Shown: piece by piece, positions 35,732 to 44,391 of the stretch
Layout of the letters: each line of letters starts with the position of its first letter
Numbering within the stretch: position 1 is the first letter of the stretch
Source of the DNA: Clostridia bacterium
Lineage (GTDB): Bacteria; Bacillota; Clostridia; Oscillospirales; CAG-272
Direction: 5' to 3'
Length of the DNA: 64,000 bases
Assembly (NCBI GenBank): GCA_017503285.1
Contig: JAFVTH010000005.1
Location: 50,793-114,792 of the forward strand
Translations under genes and position numbers: made by a program
Notes under the pieces: generated by a model
Databases searched by the model: none
Told to the model about the DNA's origin: nothing
What the model saw: the letters and a program-made list of their open reading frames with translations, nothing else

Positions 35732-36861
35732 CTTCTACGTAATCTCCTTTTCAGCTTTAGGAAAAACCTTTTTATTGTGTAGCCAAGTCCATTTTCCTTA
35801 ATGCACCTTATGCCACGGACAAAAATATTTCCCTTTTTCTCCCCCTCGCGAACATAAACCTCGCCCTTCTTTTCAGCCTGGCGCATTTTATGATACTCCT
35901 CCGGGTCCTCAATTATGAAATTAAGGTTGTTCCACTTGTACCAAGGATAAGCCTCCTTTAGACACATACCGGATAGCATATCCCTTTTGAACTCTTCACT
36001 TGCTACAAGCAAAAACTCAAGCGCCTTTTCCTCGCTAAGTCGCTCGTAATTCCAAATATAGGTGTTATACTTAAGGGCATTTTTTACAATATCAAGCTTT
36101 GCCTTTTTGTCAGGGTGCTGTTCAAGAAATGCCTCTATTTCTCTATACTCATCGCAAACGCAGAAAACCTTGCTTGCGGAATTGATAGATGAGCTTTCGT
36201 TATCCTGTCTGTAGTGTAGGAAGCACTCCTCAAGAAGCTTTACTCTTTTTGCAAGAGCCCAAACCTTAAAGTTAAAGCTTGTATCCTGGAAGGATGCGCC
36301 CGGCGTTTCGTTAAAGCGGATATTATTCTTTCTTACAAATTCCTTTTTGTAAATTGCTGACCAAATTGTTGGCTTTATGTTAAAGAACTCAATTTGCTCT
36401 CTTAATGACTTAAAGTCGTCAGTTGGGCAGAAAACGTCCTTGCACATAATATAAGACGCAATCTTACTTGGTATATTTTTTTCCTCCGGTACGGAGTAAT
36501 AAAAGAAAAATCCGGATTTACAAGCATCAAGATCGTTTTCCTTAGCGCAGCTATACAGCTTTTCAAACATATCCGGCTCTGCGTAGTCATCGGACTCAAC
36601 AATACCGATATATTCGCCCTCTGCCATATCAAAGCCTCTATTCATAGAGTTACCATAGCCACTATTAGGCTTATCGATAACCTTAAATCTTGGGTCCTTG
36701 TTAACATACTCCATAATGATTTCAAGAGATGAATCCTTAGAGCCGTCGTTAACGCAAATAACCTCAATGTCCTTAAGAGTTTGGTTGGCAATGCTGTCAA
36801 GACACTGTCTTAGATACTTTTCCACGTTGTAAATCGGAACTACAATACTAACCTTTGGCAT
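35728..36861 (-). CDS. Glycosyltransferase family 2
   Basis: About 377 residues with MPKVSIVVPIYNVEKYLRQ, VNDGSKDSSLEI, SMNRGFDMAEGEYIGIVESD and DDYAEP near residue 90, the GT2 nucleotide and metal-binding motifs. I choose the ATG at 36861, because AAGGAG lies eight bases upstream and family homology begins there; the longer frame adds 19 hydrophobic residues overlapping the promoter. First gene of the 24-37 kb operon. The C-terminus is strongly basic (KLKRRLRRR). Confidence 0.92.
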   Translation of the reverse strand: MPKVSIVVPIYNVEKYLRQCLDSIANQTLKDIEVICVNDGSKDSSLEIIMEYVNKDPRFKVIDKPNSGYGNSMNRGFDMAEGEYIGIVESDDYAEPDMFEKLYSCAKENDLDACKSGFFFYYSVPEEKNIPSKIASYIMCKDVFCPTDDFKSLREQIEFFNIKPTIWSAIYKKEFVRKNNIRFNETPGASFQDTSFNFKVWALAKRVKLLEECFLHYRQDNESSSINSASKVFCVCDEYREIEAFLEQHPDKKAKLDIVKNALKYNTYIWNYERLSEEKALEFLLVASEEFKRDMLSGMCLKEAYPWYKWNNLNFIIEDPEEYHKMRQAEKKGEVYVREGEKKGNIFVRGIRCIKENGLGYTIKRFFLKLKRRLRRR

Positions 36862-36898
36862 TTTTAACTCCTTATTATATAAAATTATAGTCAAGGTA

Positions 36899-36928
36899 AG
36901 TATAGCACATTTTATCACTCAATGTCAA
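36899..36928 (-). promoter_or_regulatory. Promoter of the second glycan/housekeeping operon
   Basis: On the minus strand, TTGACA (36923-36928), an 18-base spacer and TATACT (36899-36904). No terminator interrupts the genes between here and 23972. The 180 bases further up (36929-37107) hold no gene apart from the terminator at 37071. Confidence 0.8.
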
Positions 36929-37070
36929 CACACGCGCAAAATATAATATATTATCCATTTTTGTAAGTTTTTGTTTATGTTAGTAATGAAAAGGAGTTTT
37001 TATGCTTTGATTTTTTGAAAAAGCATTGAAAATCGTACACTCCGTCGCCTGTTTTTGATTTTTTCCATAA

Positions 37071-37102
37071 AAAAATCCCTTGGCACGTGCCAAGGGATTT
37101 TT
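37071..37102 (-). terminator. Perfect palindromic terminator of the cytidylate-kinase-like gene
   Basis: A perfect 32-base palindrome (AAAAATCCCTTGGCAC and its complement, centre CACGTG) six bases after the stop codon. Being symmetric with T runs at both ends, it can stop transcription in either direction. Confidence 0.85.
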
Positions 37103-37107
37103 GTTAA

Positions 37108-37704
37108 TTATTGAATTTCCTTTTTGTAGATTTCTGCAATAATGTCAGCTGTTTTTTCTACACCAAGGAGTGTGCTATTGAGCATAACTGTATAGTTTTG
37201 ACGCTCGCCCCAGTTTTGACCTGTATAGTACTTATAGTTTATGCTACGTCTTTTGTCGGTTTCCTTAATAAGCTTTTCAGCCTCTTTTTTGGTTACGCCC
37301 TTAAAGCTCATTGTACGCTTAACCTTCTGCGCCTGGTCAGCATAAATAAACACATTGAGAGTATCCATATCCCTAAGGATATAGTCGGCACTACGACCAA
37401 CGATAACGCACGGACCCTTCTCTGCAAGCTCCTTTATAACCTTTTGCTGAATTGCAAAGATTTTGTCCTCAATGCTCTCGCCGGAAGCGCCTCTACCAAT
37501 AAAGGAATATGCAAAGATGGACTTTGACGGTGCGTATTCGGAAACGCGCTTTATAAATTCGTCAACACAACCGGATTCCTCTGCGATTTTTTCAATAATA
37601 TCCTTGTCGTAGAATGGAATGCCAAGCTTTTTGGCAACCAAAATACCAATGTACTTTCCTCCACTGCCAAATTCACGGCTGATGGTAATTATTTTTTCTT
37701 TCAT
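37108..37704 (-). CDS. Cytidylate kinase-like family protein
   Basis: The 198 residues have a P-loop variant (ITISREFGSGGKYIGILVA), FYDKDIIEKIAEESG, CVIVGRSADYILRD and a lid region TDKRRSINYKYYTGQNWG. This is the cytidylate-kinase-like family seen in Firmicutes and distinct from Cmk, which is encoded at 26.7-27.3 kb. The nucleotide substrate is not established. It is a single gene with its own promoter and terminator. AAAGGAGC precedes the start. Confidence 0.85.
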   Translation of the reverse strand: MKEKIITISREFGSGGKYIGILVAKKLGIPFYDKDIIEKIAEESGCVDEFIKRVSEYAPSKSIFAYSFIGRGASGESIEDKIFAIQQKVIKELAEKGPCVIVGRSADYILRDMDTLNVFIYADQAQKVKRTMSFKGVTKKEAEKLIKETDKRRSINYKYYTGQNWGERQNYTVMLNSTLLGVEKTADIIAEIYKKEIQ

Positions 37705-37739
37705 ATGTATGCTCCTTTCAAGGGTTTTTCCTCAATATT

Positions 37740-37769
37740 ATTTTAACACAAGGAAAATCCCTTTGTCAA
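37740..37769 (-). promoter_or_regulatory. Promoter of the cytidylate-kinase-like gene
   Basis: On the minus strand, TTGACA (37764-37769), an 18-base spacer and TAAAAT (37740-37745). The -35 box overlaps the stop codon of the upstream lipoprotein gene. Confidence 0.75.
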
Positions 37770-40700
37770 TTGTTTTCTTCATAGCGATGCCAAGAAGAAT
37801 TATGATACTGCCCAACAAAATGGTTAGCCATTAGGGAGCTGTTTGATACATCTACGTTATAAGAAATCGTTCCGTTTACATAGATATGCCAGTTCACTTG
37901 GTTTTCAAATATAACATTTCCAAGGGCTATGCAGCCATAGAATACATTTTCCATAATTGCATTTGTATTAAATGGAATTGTTATCGAACGCAAGGACTCG
38001 CAATGAGTAAAGGCATACTCGTCAATTCTGGTAATGCCTCTTGGTAATGTTATGCCTGCTATGGTTGTGTATGCAAATGAATATTTTCCTATGGCTTCTA
38101 CTGTTTCCGGCAGAACAATTGTGTTAAGGCTTGTTATACCGTCAAAGGCGTAGTCACCAATTGCCTCCTGGGCGGTTATTGTAACCTTCTTAAGAGACAA
38201 TGGTATATAGAAATACATTATGTCGTGGGTAGTGGCGGTTTTTTCGTAAACGACCTTTACCTCATATGAGTTTTCATATGCCTCCTGGCTAAACAGGTAT
38301 CCAAGGGTTGTTTCACTTTGGTGTGAGGTCTTTGTGCCGTCCTTGTTTAGACCGATATAAGGCACACTTATGCTTTCAAGGCTATAGCAGCCATCAAATA
38401 TGCCCTCTGCCATTTCTGTTGAGGTAGGAAGGGTCATTGTTTTCAGGTTGTAAAGACCCTTAAATGCCTGCTTAGAAAGGATTAGTCGTACATCCGGCAC
38501 GCCAAACACAATTTCCTCAAGCTGTACCCAGGTGGAAAATGCCTCTGTTCCTATCATTGAAACGCTTTTTGGAATTGTAAGCTTAGTGCCCGAATAGTAA
38601 CAGCCGTGGTATGCTCTATCGCCTATTCCTGTTAGGGTGCTTGAAAGGGTAATGTGTAGGCAATAGCAGTTATAAAAGCCCTCCATGCCAACACCGCGCA
38701 CACGGTTCAAATCAAAGGTGCTAAGGCTTGTGGCGTTTTTGAAGCCTTGAGTGTTTACATCCATATATAAGGAGTCATATGTAACTGTTTTAAGGCTTTT
38801 ACAGTTTTCAAAGCAATTATTGCTTATATCGATAATTCCCACAGGAAGATGTATGCTTGTAAGTCCGGAGTCCTTAAAGCACTCTATATCAATATACTTA
38901 AGCGTATTCGGTAAGGAAATTTGCATAAGCTGTGCACAGTAACGAAATGCGCCTCTGCCAAGCTCTGTTGTCTTGTCACTTAAGGTAACATCAGAAAGAG
39001 ACTCACAGTCAAAGAACATGCCATCGCTAATTACTGTAATATTGCTTGGGATAACTATTTTTTCAAGTGCTCTACAGTTTTCAAACAGGTTCTTTCCTAT
39101 GGCTTGACCCTCTGTTTCTGTCCAGGACACGTTTTTAAGGCTTGTGCATCCACCAAATGCGCCATTTCCAAGTGTCAAAACGCCGTTTGGAATAATAAGG
39201 CTTTCTATTTTAGAACCACCAAAGGCACTTGCTTCTACTGTCTTTACCTTATTCAGATTAATCGCCTTAAGGTGCGAGTGATAAAATGCACAATTGCCTA
39301 TTACCTCTGTGCCGTCAGGAATATTAATAGATGTAATTTCTCTGCCATAAAAGGCGTAACGCCTTATATCGTAGGTTGAGCCGTTTATGGTGTCAGGCAG
39401 AGCTACATCTCCCTTTAAGCCAAACTTTGTTACAAGATAGTATTTTCCGTCAAGAAGGGCAAAGATAAAGCCATTTTCGTCCTCTGTCAGCACGCTTGGC
39501 TCGCTTGTGCTTTCGTGAATAATTGATGCGTAAAGGGATATACAATCATCATTATAGCCGGTTACACCCTCAACGGAGTATTTGCTGGGTCTATAAACCT
39601 CAGTCAAGCGATAGCAACCATCAAATGCAAGGGCGCCAACGGTGCTTATGCTTGAACCAAAGGAAACCTTTATCAGCTCCTGGCACCTTGAAAACGCCAT
39701 AGCGCCAATTATTCTTAGGCTGTTTGGTATTTTCAGCTCCCTTAGGCTTGTATTTCTAAATGCGCTTGATGAAATTTCATCTATGCCGTGATTGAGGGTA
39801 AGGGTGTTTAGAGCTGTGCAGTCTTGGAAGGCAATTGAGCCTATTATTTCTACAGATGACGGAACATATACAGAGGTAATTTTATCACAGCCGTAAAATG
39901 CGCCAATGGCAATGCTTGTTGTGCCACTTGGGATTTCAAGGGCGCCCTCTATCTCCTTGTCGTTTAGATACAGGGTTGCGCCTCCGTGCAGTGGTGCGTC
40001 ATCATATGCCGGCACAGTAACCTGACACCAGCCCTGAAGATTTGTTATGTATATCTTGCTTATACTTGTAAAATCAAACGCGTCCTCGCCAATTTCCAAA
40101 AGGCTACTTGGTATTTTTATCTCAGTTAGCCCCTCACAGCCGTAAAAAGCCATCTTTTCAATATATCTTACTGTGTCCGGCAGGCTGATAGTTTCTAGAG
40201 AATCGTATCCGTGGAAGCCATAAATTGGCACACGATAGCCTGTACCGATAGTAACATGCTTGATTGATGTTCTTTCTCCAACTGTTTTTACAAATGTGAT
40301 TTTTTCATCATTATTGAAGTCGTTTCCTAAGTGTGGCAGGTACAAGGTTTCAAGGCTTGTGCAGCCGTTGAAAATGTTTATACCTACTTTTGAAAGCGCC
40401 TCAATCCTTACCTCGGTAAGGGTTCTGCAGGACACAAATGCTCCATCATAAAGCACGTCTGCGTTTGTTAGGGTTATTTTCTTTAGCGTTTCCGGAATTT
40501 CATAGCCACTTGCATAGTATGAGCCGTCGTAGCTATCCTCACCAAAGAGGGAGCCAACATATCTTGTCGCGTTGCCCTTTGAGTCAACGGCGGAAATCCT
40601 TTTCATAGTAAGCTCTTCAAGCTGGCTAAGACCGGCAAAGGAGCCCACCACCATAGAAAGTCCGTTTGGTATAACAAGCTCCTTTATGCCTGAGCAGCCG

Positions 40701-42409
40701 AAAAATGCATCCTTGGATACAGAGCCACCCACAAGGCTAATTTCCTTAGCGCCTGTACAGTTATAAAAGGCGTATGTGCCAATGGATGCATTGCTTCTTA
40801 CTACAATTGCATCAATGTTTGAGCATCCATAAAAGGCGCTACCGGAAATAGTTTTAATTGTTGTCGGTAAATTTAGCTTTACTAAGCCGGAGCAGCCATA
40901 AAAGGCAGCTGCGCCAATTTCGCTAAGACCCTCCGGAAGCACAAGCTCTGTAAATGTTGCGTTCTTGAAGGCAAACCTAGGTAGGCTACTTCCGCTAAAT
41001 TCAATCTCTACCCTGTTACATTTTAAGCCCTCAAAGGCGTTTTCCTGTATGGTTGCTACTGTATTTGGGATAACAAGAGTACCATCTATCGCCACATTAT
41101 AGAATGCATATGACGCAATTTCAGACACTCCCTCGGCTATTTTTGTGTTTTTGGTAGCCAAAATAAGGACTCCCGATTGCTTTTCCACAACAGAGCCTTC
41201 AAGGTAGGTATATTTTTCATTTTCCTCGCTTACTGTAATGCTTTCAAGGGCTGTGCAGCCAAAAAATGCACTATTTGGCAAAGTGGTTACGTTTTTGCCG
41301 ATGGATAGGCTTGTTATTTTTGTGTTGTTTTCAAAGGCGCCTTCCTTTATTTCCGTAATTGGCAAGCCAAACATTTGGTCCGGTATAATAACTTCCGTAA
41401 GGCTGTCGTCCTCTAAGCCCACAACGCGGTATGCCTTATAATTGTTTATAAACTCGTATGCAATGCCGTCGTTTGGCACCTTTTGATAACCGCAGTGGCA
41501 GGACAAGTCCGGCGCAAAATTATGCTCATAATACTTATCTACCTCCTCGGTATGCTCACAGGTGGCAGGGAGCCAGTGGTGGGTCGCATTATACTCATAT
41601 TCCTCTGAAAAGCTATGACCCTTGGCAGGCTCCTCTTGGCTTATGTAGTAGCCACAGAAGCGGCAATCTCTTCTGCTCTCGCCCGGCTCTGTGCAGGTTG
41701 GAATAACAACGAAATACCTGCCCTTATAGCTGTGGCTGTCTATTCTTTCATACTCTGTATGGCCGCATAGGTATTTTTGGTAGTGACCCTCGTCGGTAAT
41801 TGTATATTCGGTGTCTATTATATGCTTACCATATCGACCATACTCTATTTTTGTTTTGCCACATTCAGTACAGGTTTTAGTAATTTCCTGCTGTTCAAGG
41901 CAAGTGCCCTCCTTGGTCACTACACCCTCGTCCCATTCATGGAAATAGGTTGCCTTATGCTCCTGCTTGTGACCACAGGATATAGGATGCCAATGATAGT
42001 TTTCATCATATTCATATCTGCTGTAATCTACCGGGTGGCTCAACGGTGGCGCATATATGGTGCAAACATGCCCACAAACGGAGCAGGTGCCTACACTTTC
42101 TCCACTGCTGCCACAGGATGCCTCTCTTATAACCTGAATATCCACAAGAATATGGTCCTCATTGTCCTTTTTCTCCCATGTATGCTCACAGGTGGCAGGA
42201 TACCAGTGGGAATAAATATCTGACATATATGTGTCAGAATATGTGTGCTCGTGGACCGGTGGCTCAAGCCTTTCTTCACATCTATCGCAAACAAGGTCCT
42301 GGTCGCTGTCTACATGCTCCTTACACGGCTGATAAAATAATTGTACACAGCTTGAAAGAAGCAAGGCGACAAAAATAAGAAAGATAGATAAAAATATGCC
42401 TCTTTTCAT
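37766..42409 (-). CDS. Giant BspA-like leucine-rich repeat lipoprotein
   Basis: About 1547 residues. Residues 1-21 are a lipoprotein signal (MKRGIFLSIFLIFVALLLSS followed by C21), so the mature protein is lipid-anchored outside. Residues 22-310 hold repeated Cys/His motifs such as YPATCEHT, LPATCEHTEE and CSVCGH, which look like metal-binding or disulfide modules. Residues 330-1530 are over 25 BspA-type (LRR_5) repeats, each like ITEIKEGAFENNTKITSL. BspA proteins act in adhesion and host interaction. The ATG at 42409, after GGAGGG, is preferred to an upstream TTG. No cell-wall sorting motif is seen. Confidence 0.92.
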   Translation of the reverse strand: MKRGIFLSIFLIFVALLLSSCVQLFYQPCKEHVDSDQDLVCDRCEERLEPPVHEHTYSDTYMSDIYSHWYPATCEHTWEKKDNEDHILVDIQVIREASCGSSGESVGTCSVCGHVCTIYAPPLSHPVDYSRYEYDENYHWHPISCGHKQEHKATYFHEWDEGVVTKEGTCLEQQEITKTCTECGKTKIEYGRYGKHIIDTEYTITDEGHYQKYLCGHTEYERIDSHSYKGRYFVVIPTCTEPGESRRDCRFCGYYISQEEPAKGHSFSEEYEYNATHHWLPATCEHTEEVDKYYEHNFAPDLSCHCGYQKVPNDGIAYEFINNYKAYRVVGLEDDSLTEVIIPDQMFGLPITEIKEGAFENNTKITSLSIGKNVTTLPNSAFFGCTALESITVSEENEKYTYLEGSVVEKQSGVLILATKNTKIAEGVSEIASYAFYNVAIDGTLVIPNTVATIQENAFEGLKCNRVEIEFSGSSLPRFAFKNATFTELVLPEGLSEIGAAAFYGCSGLVKLNLPTTIKTISGSAFYGCSNIDAIVVRSNASIGTYAFYNCTGAKEISLVGGSVSKDAFFGCSGIKELVIPNGLSMVVGSFAGLSQLEELTMKRISAVDSKGNATRYVGSLFGEDSYDGSYYASGYEIPETLKKITLTNADVLYDGAFVSCRTLTEVRIEALSKVGINIFNGCTSLETLYLPHLGNDFNNDEKITFVKTVGERTSIKHVTIGTGYRVPIYGFHGYDSLETISLPDTVRYIEKMAFYGCEGLTEIKIPSSLLEIGEDAFDFTSISKIYITNLQGWCQVTVPAYDDAPLHGGATLYLNDKEIEGALEIPSGTTSIAIGAFYGCDKITSVYVPSSVEIIGSIAFQDCTALNTLTLNHGIDEISSSAFRNTSLRELKIPNSLRIIGAMAFSRCQELIKVSFGSSISTVGALAFDGCYRLTEVYRPSKYSVEGVTGYNDDCISLYASIIHESTSEPSVLTEDENGFIFALLDGKYYLVTKFGLKGDVALPDTINGSTYDIRRYAFYGREITSINIPDGTEVIGNCAFYHSHLKAINLNKVKTVEASAFGGSKIESLIIPNGVLTLGNGAFGGCTSLKNVSWTETEGQAIGKNLFENCRALEKIVIPSNITVISDGMFFDCESLSDVTLSDKTTELGRGAFRYCAQLMQISLPNTLKYIDIECFKDSGLTSIHLPVGIIDISNNCFENCKSLKTVTYDSLYMDVNTQGFKNATSLSTFDLNRVRGVGMEGFYNCYCLHITLSSTLTGIGDRAYHGCYYSGTKLTIPKSVSMIGTEAFSTWVQLEEIVFGVPDVRLILSKQAFKGLYNLKTMTLPTSTEMAEGIFDGCYSLESISVPYIGLNKDGTKTSHQSETTLGYLFSQEAYENSYEVKVVYEKTATTHDIMYFYIPLSLKKVTITAQEAIGDYAFDGITSLNTIVLPETVEAIGKYSFAYTTIAGITLPRGITRIDEYAFTHCESLRSITIPFNTNAIMENVFYGCIALGNVIFENQVNWHIYVNGTISYNVDVSNSSLMANHFVGQYHNSSWHRYEENN

Positions 42410-42441
42410 GCAACCCTCCAAAGTAAAGCTTTCTTTATTTT

Positions 42442-42470
42442 ATTTTACCACCCTTAAAAACATTTGTCAA
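42442..42470 (-). promoter_or_regulatory. Promoter of the BspA-like lipoprotein gene
   Basis: On the minus strand, TTGACA (42465-42470), a 17-base spacer and TAAAAT (42442-42447). Confidence 0.8.
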
Positions 42471-42476
42471 CTAAAC

Positions 42477-42509
42477 AAAAAAATGCACGATTTTTATCGT
42501 GCATTTTTT
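42477..42509 (-). terminator. Terminator embedded in the end of the PHP gene
   Basis: AAAAATGCACGAT and ATCGTGCATTTTT pair around a short T-rich loop. The ascending arm encodes the last residues (K-N-A-R) of the PHP protein, and its stop codon lies in the loop. On the minus strand a T run follows. Confidence 0.8.
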
Positions 42510-43318
42510 AGCTTTTCGTAGTTTTCGTATGGGGTGGTGGCTGTGGCAAGGTCGGAGTGGGTTTTCATTTCTCCGTGGTAGTCGCTACCCCCGCTTTTGA
42601 TTAGGTCGTATTTTTGGCAAAGGTCCTCTAAATACTTGGTTTGCTCCTCTGTATACTCCGGATAGTAGACCTCTATGCCTGCAAGCCCTGCCTTCTTTGC
42701 CTTTGGCAAAAGCTCCTCCAAAAGCTCCCTTGAAAGGCTAAGGAGTGGGTGGGCGATAACCGGCACAGCCTGCCACTGTCTTACTAGCTCTATTGTACTG
42801 CAAACATCAGGCCTTGGGATAGATTTATAAAACCTGCCACCCTCTAAAAGAAGAGTGTTAAAGGCTTCTTTTGTGGTGGTAACAGCTCCCATCTCTATAA
42901 GCTCCCTTGCAAAGTGAGCGCGGTTTATGTTTTTGCCGTATTTTTTCTTCATTTCCTCAAGGCTTACAGGGTAGCCCCCCTCGGTCAGGCTTTTGGCAAG
43001 GTCCTTATTGCTTTGGTCCTTTAATTTTAACCTTTCAAGGAGAAAATCCTGCATTTTCGGAATATTTTCTTCCTTTATTAATAAAGAGAGCAAATGTATC
43101 TCCTTGCCCTTATACTCCGTTGTCAGCTCTGCCCCCGGCACAACCTCAAAATCAAGCGCCTTGCCTGCCTCGATTAGCTCAAAAATGCCATCAATTGTGT
43201 TGTGGTCGGTCAGTGCAACGACGCTAAGCCCCTTTTCCTTGGCATATTTTACAAGCTCATATGGGGTGGTACTACCGTCTGAATATATAGAATGATTATG
43301 CAAGTCGCATTTTTTCAT
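42494..43318 (-). CDS. PHP-domain metallophosphoesterase (TrpH/RNase AM-like)
   Basis: The 274 residues have all PHP motifs: DLHNHSIYSDGSTTP at the N-terminus, LTDHNTIDG near residue 37, PGAELTTEYKGKEIHLL near 61, VIAHPLLSL near 185 and GGSDYHGE near 243. Homologues of this size are 3',5'-nucleotide bisphosphatases or 5'-3' exoribonucleases acting on short RNA ends. The exact substrate is not deducible. It is divergent from nrdG, and its terminator is built into its last codons. Confidence 0.9.
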   Translation of the reverse strand: MKKCDLHNHSIYSDGSTTPYELVKYAKEKGLSVVALTDHNTIDGIFELIEAGKALDFEVVPGAELTTEYKGKEIHLLSLLIKEENIPKMQDFLLERLKLKDQSNKDLAKSLTEGGYPVSLEEMKKKYGKNINRAHFARELIEMGAVTTTKEAFNTLLLEGGRFYKSIPRPDVCSTIELVRQWQAVPVIAHPLLSLSRELLEELLPKAKKAGLAGIEVYYPEYTEEQTKYLEDLCQKYDLIKSGGSDYHGEMKTHSDLATATTPYENYEKLKNAR

Positions 43319-43407
43319 AAAATCACTTCCCTTATGCCCGATGAAATTTTTTGAAATATTTTCTTTAATAATCTATCACATATTTATTGTTTTTTCAAGA
43401 TTAATAT

Positions 43408-43435
43408 TTGATTTTTACAACTTATATGCTATACT
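43408..43435 (+). promoter_or_regulatory. Promoter of nrdG
   Basis: TTGATT (43408-43413), a 16-base spacer and TATACT (43430-43435). The first NrdR box begins inside the -10 hexamer. Confidence 0.65.
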
Positions 43436-43478
43436 ATATATAGTGTTCTTCTGACTTACAATTTACTATATTTTGAGT
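43431..43478 (+). promoter_or_regulatory. Pair of NrdR boxes in front of nrdG
   Basis: Box 1 is ATACTATATATAGTGT at 43431-43446, which differs from the NrdR consensus ACACWATATATWGTGT at one position. Box 2 is TTACTATATTTTGAGT at 43463-43478, matching 12 of 16. The box starts are 32 bases apart, three helical turns, as known for NrdR sites. Binding would cover the -10 region and the start of the transcript. Confidence 0.8.
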
Positions 43479-43487
43479 GAGGTTATT

Positions 43488-44180
43488 ATGGTTTTTAATG
43501 GCTTTCAAAAATTGACTCTCCTTGACTACCCCGGCAAGGTGGCTTGCACACTCTTTTTGGCAGGGTGCAATTTCCGTTGTCCTTTTTGTCATAACGCATC
43601 CCTTGTTACTGAAATAGACAACTCATATCAAGTAAGCGACACAGAGGTGCTTGCGTATCTTAAAAAGCGCACAGGTGTTTTAGAGGGCGTTTGCGTAACA
43701 GGCGGAGAGCCGCTTTTAAGAGATGACCTTGGGGACTTTTTGAAGGAGGTTAAAGCCCTTGGGTACTCTGTTAAGCTGGATACAAACGGCTCTTTCCCCA
43801 AAAAGCTTGAGGCTCTTATTAAAGAGGGGCTTGTTGATTATGTAGCTATGGATATAAAAAACTGCAAGGAAAAGTACGGGCTTACTGTGGGTGTTAAGGA
43901 TTTTGATATTACGCCAATCGAAAAAAGCGTGGAGCTTTTGAAAAGCGGCATTATTCCTTATGAATTTCGCACAACAATTGTTAGTGAATTTCACCAAATG
44001 GAGGACATGCCCAAAATAGGTCAATGGATACAAGGCTCCGCGCCTTATTTTCTACAGAATTTTGTTGATTCCGGCAACCTAATTCAGGGTAATTTGCACG
44101 GTTATGATAAGGAATTTTTAGAAAATTTGGCAGAAAATGTAAGAGCTTTTGTGCCAAATGCCGAAATTCGAGGAATTTAG
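43488..44180 (+). CDS. nrdG: Anaerobic ribonucleoside-triphosphate reductase activating protein
   Basis: About 230 residues with FQKLTLLDYPGKVACTLFLA and the radical SAM motif CNFRCPFC near residue 26, then GVCVTGGEPLL. The enzyme uses SAM and a [4Fe-4S] cluster to create the glycyl radical on NrdD. I take the ATG at 43488, five bases after GAGG; the longer frame begins with TTG inside NrdR box 2. Unusually, nrdG precedes nrdD and has its own NrdR-controlled promoter, while in most genomes it follows nrdD. Confidence 0.93.
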   Translation: MVFNGFQKLTLLDYPGKVACTLFLAGCNFRCPFCHNASLVTEIDNSYQVSDTEVLAYLKKRTGVLEGVCVTGGEPLLRDDLGDFLKEVKALGYSVKLDTNGSFPKKLEALIKEGLVDYVAMDIKNCKEKYGLTVGVKDFDITPIEKSVELLKSGIIPYEFRTTIVSEFHQMEDMPKIGQWIQGSAPYFLQNFVDSGNLIQGNLHGYDKEFLENLAENVRAFVPNAEIRGI

Positions 44181-44186
44181 ACAAAA

Positions 44187-44240
44187 ACACAAGATATTGT
44201 GAAATTTGGTATTGACAAAGCACAATATCTATGATAAAAT
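44187..44240 (+). promoter_or_regulatory. NrdR-controlled promoter of nrdD-trxB
   Basis: The promoter is TTGACA (44212-44217), a 17-base spacer and TAAAAT (44235-44240). NrdR box 1 is ACACAAGATATTGTGA at 44187-44202 (14 of 16 consensus positions). Box 2 at 44220-44235 (11 of 16) lies in the spacer between -35 and -10. Box starts are 33 bases apart. NrdR bound here would block RNA polymerase. Confidence 0.85.
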
Positions 44241-44243
44241 AAT

Positions 44244-44339
44244 CACGCTGACCCACAAAATATAGGGGCAATTGCGTGTAAAGCAGCCTACCGGTGCATG
44301 GCTTTTGCTCGAGTAGGCTTTATTTTTCGCCTCGGTGGG
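44244..44339 (+). promoter_or_regulatory. Structured leader of nrdD with a terminator-like hairpin
   Basis: The 150-base leader can form CACGC/GCGTG (44244-44248 with 44274-44278), a terminator-like stem AGCCTAC/GTAGGCT (44285-44291 with 44313-44319) followed by TTATTTTT, and a long-range CCCAC/GTGGG pair (44252-44256 with 44335-44339). This is the layout of an attenuator or riboswitch. I do not recognise the class. Confidence 0.55.
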
Positions 44340-44391
44340 AATAATTAATTTGTTTTATTAAAAAATATGAATAAAAAAAGGAGAAAAAACT

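Noticed and set aside
44244-44339. Cobalamin or purine riboswitch in front of nrdD
   Set aside because: The conserved boxes of those classes are absent, and a class III reductase does not use cobalamin. I left it as an unknown leader.
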